Shown here: positions 16,416-24,394 of the stretch, piece after piece
Position numbering within the stretch: the first letter of the stretch is position 1
How the letters are laid out: every line of letters begins with the position of its first letter
From: Falsiroseomonas tokyonensis
GTDB lineage: Bacteria; Pseudomonadota; Alphaproteobacteria; Acetobacterales; Acetobacteraceae
Direction of reading: 5' to 3'
Assembly (NCBI RefSeq): GCF_019024325.1
Contig: NZ_JAFNJS010000003.1
Location: 124,001-188,000, forward strand
DNA: 64,000 nucleotides
Translations under genes and position numbers: made by a program
The notes under the pieces: generated by a model
Database searches by the model: none
What the model was told of the DNA's origin: nothing
Seen by the model: the letters and a program-made list of their open reading frames with translations, nothing else

Positions 16416-16456
16416 CTAGCGCACGAGATCCGTCCGAGAGGACGGATCGTGCGCTA
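16416..16456 (-). terminator. Long hairpin overlapping the yqgE stop codon
   Basis: CTAGCGCACG-ag-ATCCGTCC and GGACGGATCGTGCGCTAG form an 18-bp stem with a two-base bulge and a GAGA loop. The outer CTA is the TAG stop of yqgE on the minus strand. It probably ends the yqgE transcript and, with the hairpin at 16373, insulates the two convergent genes. Confidence 0.55.
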
Positions 16457-17068
16457 GGCGTGGCCGGCGTGGCCCGAGAGCAGCGAGGGATCGACCCGCA
16501 GCTTGGCTAGCGCTTGGCGCCAGAGCTGCTCGGGCTCCTCGGCAAACAGCAGCGCCTCATCCGCCGGGACGCTCAGCCAGGCATTGCGCTGGATTTCCTC
16601 ATCCAGCTGGCCGGGGCCCCAGCCGGCATAGCCCAGCGCCAGCACGCCCTGGCGCGGGCCGCCGCCCTCGGCGATGGCCTTCAGGATCTCGACGCTGGCG
16701 GTCAGCGCCAGGCCGTCCATCACCTTCAGGCTGCCCTCCGTCTCCCAATCCGCCGTATGCAGCACGAAGCCGCGGCCGCCCTCGACCGGGCCGCCCTGGG
16801 TCAGGCGGATGCGCCGCGCCGGCGGCACCGGGTCCAGCTTCAGCTGGCCCAGCAGCTCGTCGAAGGTCAGGCTTTCCAGCGGCTGGTTCAGCACGATGCC
16901 CATCGCGCCGTCCGGTGAATGGGCGCAGAGGCAGATCACGCTGCGGGCGAAGCGCGGATCGGACATGCTCGGCATGGCGACCAGGAGCTGGCCGGCCAGG
17001 TAGCCGTCCGTCTGCTTGTCCGCGGAAGCCGGGGCATCTTTCGGGGGGGAGGTATCGCGGCGTGCCAT
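16454..17068 (-). CDS. YqgE/AlgH (UPF0301) family protein
   Basis: A 204-residue member of the YqgE/AlgH family. Conserved stretches include GQLLVAMPSMSDPRFARSVI near the N-terminus, AMGIVLNQPLESLTF, the GGPVEGGRGFVLH turn and LGYAGWGPGQLDEEI near residue 150. The biochemical role of this widespread family is not established. The start was set at MARRDTS (17068); another in-frame Met five codons upstream (17083) is possible, and neither has a clear ribosome site. It is divergent from a peroxiredoxin gene. Confidence 0.9.
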   Translation of the reverse strand: MARRDTSPPKDAPASADKQTDGYLAGQLLVAMPSMSDPRFARSVICLCAHSPDGAMGIVLNQPLESLTFDELLGQLKLDPVPPARRIRLTQGGPVEGGRGFVLHTADWETEGSLKVMDGLALTASVEILKAIAEGGGPRQGVLALGYAGWGPGQLDEEIQRNAWLSVPADEALLFAEEPEQLWRQALAKLRVDPSLLSGHAGHA

Positions 17069-17201
17069 GATGAAGGGGAACATGGCGGTGGGTCGGTGCC
17101 ATCGCAAGCAGCCCTGCCTTCGAACTGCGGGGTCCGGGACCCGCATGGACGCGGCCGGTGCTTCTGCTCTAATCAGCTGGCACGTTCAGGAGACCTTTCG
17201 G

Positions 17202-17684
17202 ATGACGATCAAGCAAGGCGATGCGATTCCCGCCGCGAAGCTCATGCAGGCCACGGCCGAGGGGCCGAAGGAGGTCTCGACCGAGGAGCTCTTCGGCGGC
17301 AAGACCGTGGTGCTCTTCGGCGTGCCCGGCGCCTTCACGCCCACCTGCTCCGCCAAGCACCTGCCGGGCTTCGTGACGCAGGCCGATGCGCTGAAGGCCA
17401 AGGGCGTCGACACCATCGCCTGCATGTCCGTGAACGACGCCTTCGTCATGGGCGCCTGGGCCAAGGACCAGGGCATCACCGACCAGGTTGTGATGCTGGC
17501 CGATGGCTCGGCTGGCTTCACCAAGGCGCTGGGGCTGGAGCTGGACCTGACGGCGCGGGGCCTGGGCATCCGCAGCCAGCGCTTCGTGCTGGTGGCGAAG
17601 GACGGCCGCGTGACGCATGTGGCCGTCGAGGCGCCGGGCGCCTTCGAGGTCTCCAAGGCCGAAGCGGTGCTGGCCGTCCTGTGA
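17202..17684 (+). CDS. Peroxiredoxin, Prx5/AhpE-like (redoxin family)
   Basis: A 160-residue atypical peroxiredoxin of the Prx5 group. The peroxidatic Cys49 sits in GAFTPTCSAKHLPGF; a second Cys near residue 73 (TIACMSVND) could serve in resolution or glutathione/thioredoxin exchange. It reduces hydrogen peroxide and organic hydroperoxides. The ATG at 17202 is preceded by CAGGAGAC. Its stop overlaps the GTG start of the phasin-like gene (GTGA). Confidence 0.94.
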   Translation: MTIKQGDAIPAAKLMQATAEGPKEVSTEELFGGKTVVLFGVPGAFTPTCSAKHLPGFVTQADALKAKGVDTIACMSVNDAFVMGAWAKDQGITDQVVMLADGSAGFTKALGLELDLTARGLGIRSQRFVLVAKDGRVTHVAVEAPGAFEVSKAEAVLAVL

Positions 17685-17950
17685 CGCATCCCGCCGCCTA
17701 TGCGCTGTTCGCCTGGCAGGCAGGCTGGGTCTTCACGCTGCGCAGCCTGCAGCTGACGACCGACCCCGCCGGTGCCAGCGCGGCGCTGGCGGCCATGGTG
17801 GCGGAAAAGCAGAAGGCCTTCGCCGATGGGGCCTTCGCCGCCGGCCGCGCGGCGATGGCCGGCGCGCGGATGGATGTGGTGGCGGAGGCCGCGCTGCGCC
17901 CGGCGCGGCGGCGTGTGGCCGCCAATATGCGGGCCCTGCGGAAGGGCTGA
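17681..17950 (+). CDS. Small phasin-like helical protein
   Basis: An 89-residue protein starting with GTG at 17681 in a four-base overlap with the peroxiredoxin stop. It is nearly all helical: a hydrophobic N-terminal half (AYALFAWQAGWVFTLRSL) and a second half AAMVAEKQKAFADGAFAAGR followed by ARRRVAANMRALRKG. This matches the layout of small alphaproteobacterial proteins often annotated as phasin-like or, misleadingly, antifreeze proteins. Binding to PHA granules is plausible because phaC is in the same window, but not shown. Confidence in translation rests on the coupling and family look-alike. Confidence 0.65.
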   Translation: MTHPAAYALFAWQAGWVFTLRSLQLTTDPAGASAALAAMVAEKQKAFADGAFAAGRAAMAGARMDVVAEAALRPARRRVAANMRALRKG

Positions 17951-17955
17951 GCTGC

Positions 17956-18007
17956 GCCATCGGCCCCCGTCATCGGCCCTCGCCATCGGCCCCCGCCATC
18001 GGCAGGG
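17956..18007. repeat. Four tandem copies of a 13-bp unit
   Basis: The unit GCCATCGGCCCCC occurs four times in a row with small changes (17956, 17969, 17982, 17995) just after the phasin-like gene stop. A similar copy (GCCATCGGCGGGC) appears at 18536 in the next gap. It is non-coding and may be slippage-derived. Confidence 0.7.
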
Positions 18008-18097
18008 CCTCTGGCTGGCATAGGCGATGCCCTATGGGCAGCCCCCTGCCGCCCGTCCATGCTGCCAGTGCGGAAGCTGGTGGGTGTGGAGGCGGCG

Positions 18098-18523
18098 ATG
18101 ACCCTGCGAATGAGGCGTGACCTGCGCGCCCTGGCCTCGCTGACTGCAGCCGCTCTGACCATAATGGCGCTGGGCGGTGGCGCGCCGGCGGCCGCGCAGC
18201 AGGCCAGCTTCTGCGGCGGTGCGCTGGTCGGCCAGTCCTTCTACAGCACCGTGCAGAGCACCAGCGCCGGCGCCGTCGTCGATTATCATGGCGTGCTTCA
18301 GAACCAGGATCCGCAGCGGCGCACGCTGGTCGCGCTGCTGCTGCCTGTTTCGCGGATGGGCCAGTTCAGCGTGGCCTTCCAGGCCCCGCCGATCACGCTG
18401 CGGCCCAACGAGCAGAAGACCGTCCTGCTGTTGCGCCTGCGTCTCAACAATCCGAGCGGGGCAGGCGCGCCGACCTCCGCCCAGCTGGCCAACGAGTTCC
18501 GCCTCAGCTGCAGCTTTTCCTGA
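18098..18523 (+). CDS. Small secreted protein (hypothetical)
   Basis: A 141-residue protein with a basic start (TLRMRRDLRAL) and a hydrophobic signal segment ending in GAPAAAQQA. The mature part has two Cys residues (ASFCGGAL and the C-terminal RLSCSFS) that could form a disulfide, with beta-rich sequence between them (SVAFQAPPITLRPNEQ). I recognise no family. The start was chosen at 18098; a longer reading from 18059 would put 13 extra residues before the signal peptide. Confidence 0.65.
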   Translation: MTLRMRRDLRALASLTAAALTIMALGGGAPAAAQQASFCGGALVGQSFYSTVQSTSAGAVVDYHGVLQNQDPQRRTLVALLLPVSRMGQFSVAFQAPPITLRPNEQKTVLLLRLRLNNPSGAGAPTSAQLANEFRLSCSFS

Positions 18524-18579
18524 TCCGCGCGCCTCGCCATCGGCGGGCGCGGCCTGGCTGGCGGTCAAAGCGGATCGGA

Positions 18580-18990
18580 TCAAAGCGCCGCGGGTGCCTC
18601 GCCCTGGGCCAAGGCAAAACCCTCATCGATCCAGCCGGTGATCCCGCCGGCCATGATCTTCACCGGACGACCGAGCTGCGCCAGGCGCAGCGCGCCCCGG
18701 GCGGCGCCGTTGCAATGCGGTCCGGCGCAATAGGTGACGAAGAGCGTCCTCTCCGGCCATTGGGCCAGCTTGGAGGCGATGATCTTGCCATGCGGCAGGT
18801 TGATCGCGCCCGGCACATGGCCCTGCGCGAAAAGCGCCGGGCTGCGCACATCCAGCAGCACGAAGTCCGGGCCGCGTGAGAGCGCGTCGTGCACGTCCCA
18901 GCAATCTGTCTCGAAGCTGAATTCGGCGGCGAAATGCGCCTGGGCGAGGTCGCTGGGCGCGGCGGGGATGGCGGTGACGGCGCTGGGCAT
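18580..18990 (-). CDS. Rhodanese-like domain protein
   Basis: A 136-residue single-domain rhodanese. It has LLDVRSPALFAQGHVPGAINLPHG (aspartate and arginine of the fold) and the active loop YCAGPHCNGA, where the first Cys would carry the persulfide and a second Cys follows four residues later. The C-terminus GGITGWIDEGF is typical. It may transfer sulfur or reduce arsenate-like substrates. AAAGGACC precedes the ATG at 18990. It is divergent from the GlxA regulator across 76 bp, so the regulator may control it. Confidence 0.9.
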   Translation of the reverse strand: MPSAVTAIPAAPSDLAQAHFAAEFSFETDCWDVHDALSRGPDFVLLDVRSPALFAQGHVPGAINLPHGKIIASKLAQWPERTLFVTYCAGPHCNGAARGALRLAQLGRPVKIMAGGITGWIDEGFALAQGEAPAAL

Positions 18991-19066
18991 CGGTGCGGTC
19001 CTTTCATGGCCCGCCCATGTCGCCCGGGCGGTGGCGGACTTGCCAGTGGCACGAACGCCAATCACC

Positions 19067-20113
19067 ATGCAGATCATGCCAAATCTCTCCGGACTTGTCG
19101 TCGGGGCCCCGGCGGGTTCTTTTGCCGGTGCCCCGGCGGGTTCTTTCGCCGGAGCCCCGGCGGGCCCGCTCGTCGTCGCGCTGCTCTATGACGGGCTCTG
19201 CACCTTCGAATTCGGCATCGTGGCGGAGGTCTTCGGCCTGGCCCGGCCGGAGATGGGGGAGGGCTGGTACCGCTTCGCCAGCTGCGCGATCGAGGACGGT
19301 CCGCTGCGCGCCCAGGGCGGCCTGCGCCTGACGCCGGAGCAGGGGCCGGAACTGATCGACCAGGCTGACATCATCGTGGTGCCGGGCTGGCGGGGCACGC
19401 CGGTGCCCGAAGCCCTCTGCGCGCGGCTGCGGGCGGCGCATGGCCGCGGCGCGCGGCTCGTCTCCCTCTGTTCCGGCGCCTTCGTGCTGGCGGCGACGGG
19501 GCTGCTGGATGGCGGCACGGCCACCACCCATTGGCGCTATGCGGAGGCGCTGCGCGCGCGGCATCCGGCCATCACGGTCGACCATGCCTCGCTCTATCGT
19601 TCGCATGGGCGCCTCTTCACCGCGGCTGGCAGCGCGGCCGGGATCGACCTGCTGATCGAGATCGTGCGCCAGGATTTCGGGCCGGAGGCGGCCAATTCGG
19701 TGGCGCGGCGCCTGGTGATGCCGGCGCATCGCACCGGCGGCCAGGCGCAGTTCCTGGAGCGGCCGGTGCCCGCCCGCCACCAGGCGGAGGTGGCGCCACT
19801 TCTCGATCGCATCCGCGCCGACCTCGCCGCGCCCTGGACCCTGGCGGCCATGGCCCGCGACTGCCGGATGAGCCTGCGCACCTTCATCCGCCGCTTCACC
19901 GAGGCGACCGGCGCGCCGCCGGGGGCCTGGTTGGTGGCGGAGCGGGTCGCGGAGGCGAAGCGCTTGCTGAGCGCCAGCCCACGCAGCATCGAGGAAATCG
20001 CCGCCTGCGTCGGCCTCGGCACCCCGGACACGCTGCGGCATCATTTCCGCAAGCTGGTGGGCATCAGCCCGCGGGAGTATCGTCTGCGCTTCGGGGGAAG
20101 TCCCGCCGCCTGA
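19067..20113 (+). CDS. GlxA family AraC-type transcriptional regulator (DJ-1/PfpI domain plus HTH)
   Basis: A 348-residue regulator. Residues about 34-200 are a DJ-1/PfpI-like domain (LLYDGLCTFEFGIVAEVFGL, the VSLCSGAFVLAATGLLDG elbow), and about 240-340 hold the two AraC helix-turn-helices (MARDCRMSLRTFIRRF and EEIAACVGLGTPDTLRHHF). Before the first domain there is an odd N-terminal extension made of an eight-residue repeat, GAPAGSFA, about 2.6 times. The start at 19067 is the only nearby ATG that includes this extension. Divergent from the rhodanese gene. Confidence 0.9.
   Translation: MQIMPNLSGLVVGAPAGSFAGAPAGSFAGAPAGPLVVALLYDGLCTFEFGIVAEVFGLARPEMGEGWYRFASCAIEDGPLRAQGGLRLTPEQGPELIDQADIIVVPGWRGTPVPEALCARLRAAHGRGARLVSLCSGAFVLAATGLLDGGTATTHWRYAEALRARHPAITVDHASLYRSHGRLFTAAGSAAGIDLLIEIVRQDFGPEAANSVARRLVMPAHRTGGQAQFLERPVPARHQAEVAPLLDRIRADLAAPWTLAAMARDCRMSLRTFIRRFTEATGAPPGAWLVAERVAEAKRLLSASPRSIEEIAACVGLGTPDTLRHHFRKLVGISPREYRLRFGGSPAA
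19103..19165 (+). repeat. 24-bp in-frame tandem repeat inside the GlxA-type gene
   Basis: Two full 24-bp units (19103-19126, 19127-19150) and a partial third (19151-19165) encode GAPAGSFA. Units differ only at wobble positions. The length is a multiple of three, so gain or loss of a unit keeps frame. Confidence 0.85.
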
Positions 20114-20136
20114 CGCGACGGGGCGACGGAATCCCA

Positions 20137-20186
20137 TTGACGGAAGACTGCACTGACCGATATTTCAGAAATTCCTGAAATGTCGG
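20137..20186 (+). promoter_or_regulatory. Promoter and palindromic operator of the gbsR-cioAB operon
   Basis: A -35-like TTGACG (20137-20142) and a -10-like TATTTC (20161-20166) are separated by 18 bases. Overlapping the -10 is a 30-bp inverted repeat: CCGATATTTCAG (20157-20168), spacer AAATTC, CTGAAATGTCGG (20175-20186); the arms match at 11 of 12 positions. It ends six bases before the regulator start codon, so binding would block transcription. Self-regulation by the GbsR-like protein is the simplest reading. Confidence 0.72.
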
Positions 20187-20192
20187 ATCGCC

Positions 20193-20771
20193 ATGAAGCT
20201 CCCCCCCCTCGTCCAGGCCTTCGTGCTGCACTTCGGTGAAATGGGCAGCCGCTGGGGCATCAACCGCACCGTCGGCCAGATCTACGCCCTGCTGTATGTC
20301 TCGCCGGACCCGCTGAATGCCGAGCAGATCGTGGAGGCGCTGGGCGTCTCGCGCTCCAACGTCTCGATGGGGCTGAAGGAGCTGCAGGCCTGGAACCTGG
20401 CCATCCCGAAGCACATCCCCGACGACCGGCGGGACCATTTCACCACACCCGACGATGTCTGGCAGATCCTGCGCACCCTGGCGGAGGAGCGGAAGAAGCG
20501 GGAGGTGGACCCGACCCTCTCGGTGCTGCGGGAGCTGCTGATGCAGACACCAGGCAATGCCGAGGAGCGCCACGCGCAGCAGCGGATGGCGGAGATGCAC
20601 GGGCTGATCGAGCAGCTGACCACCTGGTACGATGACGTGAAGCGCCTGGAGACCGAAAGGCTGGCATCCCTGCTGGCGCTGGGCGCGCGCGTCACGCGGC
20701 TGCTGGAGGCAAAGGACAAGGTCGTCGGGCTCGTGCGGGGCCGCACGCCTGCAAGCGCAAGGGAGAGCTGA
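20193..20771 (+). CDS. GbsR/MarR family transcriptional regulator of cytochrome bd oxidase
   Basis: A 192-residue winged-helix protein of the GbsR subgroup. The DNA-binding part (about residues 20-90) contains PDPLNAEQIVEALGVSRSNVSMGLKEL, and a C-terminal helical region (about 125-185) gives dimer contacts (EMHGLIEQLTTWYDDVKRLE). It lies immediately upstream of cioA with three bases between stop and start, so it is the first gene of the oxidase operon. Its promoter carries a strong palindrome. The signal sensed is unknown. Confidence 0.9.
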   Translation: MKLPPLVQAFVLHFGEMGSRWGINRTVGQIYALLYVSPDPLNAEQIVEALGVSRSNVSMGLKELQAWNLAIPKHIPDDRRDHFTTPDDVWQILRTLAEERKKREVDPTLSVLRELLMQTPGNAEERHAQQRMAEMHGLIEQLTTWYDDVKRLETERLASLLALGARVTRLLEAKDKVVGLVRGRTPASARES

Positions 20772-20774
20772 GCG

Positions 20775-22157
20775 ATGGAACCCATCCTGCTGGCGCGCAT
20801 CCAGTTCGCCGCCAATATCTCCTTCCACATCCTGTTCCCGACCATCACCATCGCGCTCGGCTGGGTGCTGCTGTTCTTCAAGCTCCGCTACGTGGGCACG
20901 AAGAACGAGGCCTGGATGGATGCCTATCGCTTCTGGGTGAAGGTCTTCGCGCTGTCCTTCGCGCTCGGCGTCGTCTCCGGGATCACCATGTCCTTCCAGT
21001 TCGGCACCAACTGGCCGGGCTTCATGGAAAAGGTGGGTAATATCGCCGGCCCGCTGCTGGCCTATGAGGTGCTGACCGCCTTCTTCCTGGAGGCGACCTT
21101 CCTCGGCATCATGCTGTTCGGCTTCAAGCGCGTGCCGGGATGGGTGCATACCGGCGCCACCTTCCTGGTCGCCTTCGGCACCACCATGTCCGCCTTCTGG
21201 ATCCTGGTGCTGAATTCCTGGATGCACACGCCGGTGGGCTTCGAGATGCGCGACGGCGTCGCGCATGCCACCGACTGGTTCGCCATCGTCTTCAACCCCT
21301 CCATGCCCTATCGGCTGAGCCATATGCTGACGGCCAGCGGCCTGACGGTGGCCTTCCTGCTGGCCGGCATCTCCGCCTGGCGCTGGCTGCGCGGCGATCG
21401 GGCGGAGGGCGTGCGGCTCGGCCTGCGCACCGGCATCGTCATGGCCGCCCTGCTGGCGCCGTTGCAGATCGTGCTGGGCGACCTGCACGGGCTGAACACG
21501 CTGGAACATCAGCCGGCCAAGGTCGCCGCCATGGAGGCGAACTGGGAAACCCGCGGCAACGTCCCCCTGGTGCTGTTTGCCCTGCCGGACGAGGCGGCGC
21601 GGGAGAACCGCTTCGAGATCGCCATCCCCAACGGCGCCAGCCTGATCCTGCGGCATGAGGCGGCGGGCGTGGTGCCCGGGCTGAACCAATTCGAGGGCAA
21701 CCACCCGCCCGTCGCCCCGGTCTTCTTCGCCTTCCGCATCATGGTCGGCATCGGCGTGCTGATGCTGCTGATGGGCTGGGCTGGCGCCTGGTACCTCTGG
21801 CGCCGCGGCAGCCTGCCGAAGCTGATGCTGCGCGGCTTCGTGGCGATGAGCTTCGCCGGTTGGGCCGCCACGCTGGCCGGCTGGTATGTGACGGAGATCG
21901 GCCGCCAGCCCTGGCTGGTCACCGGCGTGCTGAACACCGCCCAGGCGGCCGGGCCGCTGCCGGCTTCCTCCATCGGCACCACGCTCGCCATGTACCTGGT
22001 GCTCTATACCGCGCTGATGGTCGCCTATATCGCCACCATCTTCCGCCTGGCCCATGCCGGCCGCGCCGCGGACAAGGTGGACGGGGTTATGCTGAAGCCG
22101 GGCAGCGCGCCCGGCGATGCCACCCGCGACAAGATGGGCGAGGAGCTGACGGCATGA
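20775..22157 (+). CDS. cydA: Cytochrome bd-type ubiquinol oxidase subunit I (CioA/CydA)
   Basis: A 460-residue membrane protein, short for CydA, which fits the cyanide-insensitive (Cio) subclass with a short Q-loop. Haem ligands and signatures are visible: FAANISFHILFPT (His18 region), SGITMSFQFGTNW, the EATFLGIMLFG segment, and the quinol-site-like GWYVTEIGRQPW near residue 375. It oxidises ubiquinol and reduces oxygen to water at high affinity. It is coupled to subunit II by an ATGA overlap. Confidence 0.95.
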   Translation: MEPILLARIQFAANISFHILFPTITIALGWVLLFFKLRYVGTKNEAWMDAYRFWVKVFALSFALGVVSGITMSFQFGTNWPGFMEKVGNIAGPLLAYEVLTAFFLEATFLGIMLFGFKRVPGWVHTGATFLVAFGTTMSAFWILVLNSWMHTPVGFEMRDGVAHATDWFAIVFNPSMPYRLSHMLTASGLTVAFLLAGISAWRWLRGDRAEGVRLGLRTGIVMAALLAPLQIVLGDLHGLNTLEHQPAKVAAMEANWETRGNVPLVLFALPDEAARENRFEIAIPNGASLILRHEAAGVVPGLNQFEGNHPPVAPVFFAFRIMVGIGVLMLLMGWAGAWYLWRRGSLPKLMLRGFVAMSFAGWAATLAGWYVTEIGRQPWLVTGVLNTAQAAGPLPASSIGTTLAMYLVLYTALMVAYIATIFRLAHAGRAADKVDGVMLKPGSAPGDATRDKMGEELTA

Positions 22158-23167
22158 CCCCTTTCCTGCCGGGTGACTGGCTGCCGATGATCTTCGCCGG
22201 CCTGATGGCGGTGGCGATCCTGGCCTATGTGGTGCTGGACGGCTTCGACCTCGGCGTCGGCATCCTGCTGGAAACGGTGGCGGAGGAGCATGAGCGCGAC
22301 CGCATGATCGCCGCCATCGGCCCCTTCTGGGATGCCAACGAGACCTGGCTGGTGCTGGGCGTCGGCCTGCTGCTGGTGGCCTTCCCGGTGGCGCATGGGG
22401 TGATCCTGACCGCGCTCTACATGCCGGTCGCCATCATGCTGGTGGCGCTGACGCTGCGCGGCGTCGCCTTCGAATTCCGCGCCAAGGCGCGCGATGCCGC
22501 GCATAAGCGGCGCTGGGACCGCTGGTTCTTCGCCGGCTCCCTGATCTCCGCCCTCGCCCAGGGCTGGATGCTGGGCCGCTATGTGCTGGGCTTCGCCGAG
22601 GGCTGGGCGGCGCTGGGCTTCGCCGTGATGGCGGCGATCGGGCTGGCCATCGCCTATGCCTTCATCGGCGCCTGCTGGCTGATCTGGCGCACGGAAGGCG
22701 CGCTGCAGGCGCATGCCATCGCCTGGGCGCGGCATGCACTCTGGCCGGTGGCGCTCGGCATCCTGCTGGTCTCCGCCGTCACGCCGCTGGTCTCCGCCCG
22801 CATCGCCGCGCGCTGGTTCGACTGGCCGGGCATCGTCATGCTGGCGCCGCTGCCGATCCTGACGGCGCTGCTGGTCTTCGGCCTGGCGCGGCTGCTGGCC
22901 CGCATGCCGCTGGCCGAGGATGCCTGGCACGACATCCCCTTCTGGGGCGGCACGGGCCTTTTCGTGCTGTTCTTCGCCGGCCTCGCCTCCTCCTTCTTCC
23001 CCTATGTGGTGCCGGAACGGCTGACCATCTGGGAAAGCGCCAGCGCGCCGGAGAGCCTGTCCATCATCCTGGCCGGCGCCATCTTCGTGCTGCCGGTGAT
23101 CGTGCTCTACACCGTCTTCGCCTGGCGGGTTTTTGGCGGCAAGGCGCGGGACCTGACCTATTACTGA
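22154..23167 (+). CDS. cydB: Cytochrome bd-type ubiquinol oxidase subunit II (CioB/CydB)
   Basis: A 337-residue polytopic partner of subunit I. The N-terminus has YVVLDGFDLGVGIL, then GPFWDANETWLVLGVGLLLVAFP, the standard CydB motifs, with about eight membrane helices. The start overlaps the cydA stop by four bases. No cydX-like or cydDC genes are seen next to it. The operon is therefore regulator-cydA-cydB. Confidence 0.95.
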   Translation: MTPFLPGDWLPMIFAGLMAVAILAYVVLDGFDLGVGILLETVAEEHERDRMIAAIGPFWDANETWLVLGVGLLLVAFPVAHGVILTALYMPVAIMLVALTLRGVAFEFRAKARDAAHKRRWDRWFFAGSLISALAQGWMLGRYVLGFAEGWAALGFAVMAAIGLAIAYAFIGACWLIWRTEGALQAHAIAWARHALWPVALGILLVSAVTPLVSARIAARWFDWPGIVMLAPLPILTALLVFGLARLLARMPLAEDAWHDIPFWGGTGLFVLFFAGLASSFFPYVVPERLTIWESASAPESLSIILAGAIFVLPVIVLYTVFAWRVFGGKARDLTYY

Positions 23168-23189
23168 GGGTCTTGATGGGGCGCGCCCC

Positions 23190-23651
23190 ATGGAGCGGGT
23201 GGCGGATTATCCGCGCCCGCCGCGGCTGGAGGCGAGCCCGAGGCGGGTGCGCATCCGCCTCGGCGGGGTCTGGATCGCGGAGACCCGGGCCGCCTTCCGG
23301 GTGCTCGAAACCTTCCACCCGCCCAGCTGGTACCTGCCGCCGGAGGCCTTTGCGCCCGGCGTGCTGCGCCCGGCCAGCGGCAGCAGCTTCTGCGAGTGGA
23401 AGGGCGTGGCGCGCTACTGGGACCTCGTGGCCGGGGGCGTGACCGCCCGCCGCGCCGGCTGGAGCTACCCGGACCCCACCCCCGGCTTCGCCGCGCTCCG
23501 CGACCATGTCGCCGTCTATGCCGGGCTGATGCAGGAATGCCGGGTGGATGAGGAGGTGGTCCAGCCGCAGCCCGGCGGCTTCTATGGCGGCTGGATCACC
23601 TCGGAGCTGGTCGGGCCCTTCAAGGGCGGGCCCGGCACGCTGGGATGGTAG
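23190..23651 (+). CDS. DUF427 domain protein
   Basis: A 153-residue protein of the DUF427 family. Key stretches are the RVRIRLGGVWIAETRAAFRV strand-turn, PPSWYLPPEAF, FCEWKGVARYWDL and the FYGGWITSE end. Its biochemical function is not established. It lies 22 bases after cydB on the same strand and could be read through from the oxidase operon. It converges with the DedA gene with only four bases between stops. Confidence 0.88.
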   Translation: MERVADYPRPPRLEASPRRVRIRLGGVWIAETRAAFRVLETFHPPSWYLPPEAFAPGVLRPASGSSFCEWKGVARYWDLVAGGVTARRAGWSYPDPTPGFAALRDHVAVYAGLMQECRVDEEVVQPQPGGFYGGWITSELVGPFKGGPGTLGW

Positions 23652-23655
23652 CGGC

Positions 23656-24222
23656 TTAGGCGGGAAGCGCCCGCCGCGCCGCGCGCCGCCGCAGCAGGCC
23701 GCGCGTCACCAGCACGCCCAGCGCCAGGAAGACCGCGCCGCAGATCAGCTGGAACAGCCGATCGACGCCCAGCCAGCTGCCGAGGAACCAGCCCGCGGCG
23801 ACGAAGCTGCCGGCCCAGACCCCGGCGCCGATGAAGTTGAGGATGGCGAAGCGGCGATAGGACATGCCGGCCAGGCCGCAGGCGGCGGCGGCCACGTTGC
23901 GGATGCCATAGAGGAAGCGGAAGGACAGCACGAAGAGCGTGCCATGCCGGTGCAGCAGCCGCATCGCCTTGTCGGCATTGCACTGCCAGCGCGGGAAGCG
24001 CGCCAGCGCCGAGGGGCCGAAGCGGCGGCCGATGAAGAACCAGGTCTGGTCCCCTGCGAAGGACCCGCCCCAGACCACCACCATCAGCAGCCAGGGATCG
24101 ATGCCCCCCGCCGCGGCGCCCACGGCGGCGGCGGCCAGGACGAAGGTCTCGCCCTCGAAGAAGGCCCAGAGGGCCGCGATGGCATAGGCGACGCCACCCC
24201 ACTCTGCCCAGAGCTCAGCCAT
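23656..24222 (-). CDS. DedA family membrane protein
   Basis: A 188-residue inner-membrane protein of the DedA/SNARE-associated family. Motifs are FFEGETFVLAAAAVGA near residue 22, FAGDQTWFFIGRRFG near 55, the FRFLYGIRNV segment with essential Arg residues near 100, and FIGAGVWAG. Members act in lipid carrier recycling and membrane-potential homeostasis. The start MAELWAEWG at 24222 is preferred; an ATG at 24291 would add 23 residues that look non-native. No good ribosome site was found for either. Confidence 0.88.
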   Translation of the reverse strand: MAELWAEWGGVAYAIAALWAFFEGETFVLAAAAVGAAAGGIDPWLLMVVVWGGSFAGDQTWFFIGRRFGPSALARFPRWQCNADKAMRLLHRHGTLFVLSFRFLYGIRNVAAAACGLAGMSYRRFAILNFIGAGVWAGSFVAAGWFLGSWLGVDRLFQLICGAVFLALGVLVTRGLLRRRAARRALPA

Positions 24223-24394
24223 GGGCGGCGGCCATGCCCGGGTCGCCCGGCAGGGCGCGGTCAGGGTCAGGAAGGGCCATGGCACGGACATTCATGAGGA
24301 GGTTTCCCCGCGGAGGCGTCGCAGGATGCCGCAGAGTCCCTAAAGAAACAGCCCTTGATTCAGATCGGTGCAAAAAAAGCTGTGGCGGCGAAAC

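Noticed and set aside
17956-18007. Short tandem repeats considered as a CRISPR array
   Set aside because: The 13-bp units are directly adjacent without spacers, and no cas gene is near.
20064-22055. A 663-codon minus-strand frame opposite gbsR-cioA
   Set aside because: Gly/His/Asp/Gln-rich low-complexity product, antisense to well-conserved oxidase genes.
24300-24394. A T-rich run (seven A on the plus strand near 24373) as a terminator for devA
   Set aside because: No stable stem precedes the run on the minus strand.
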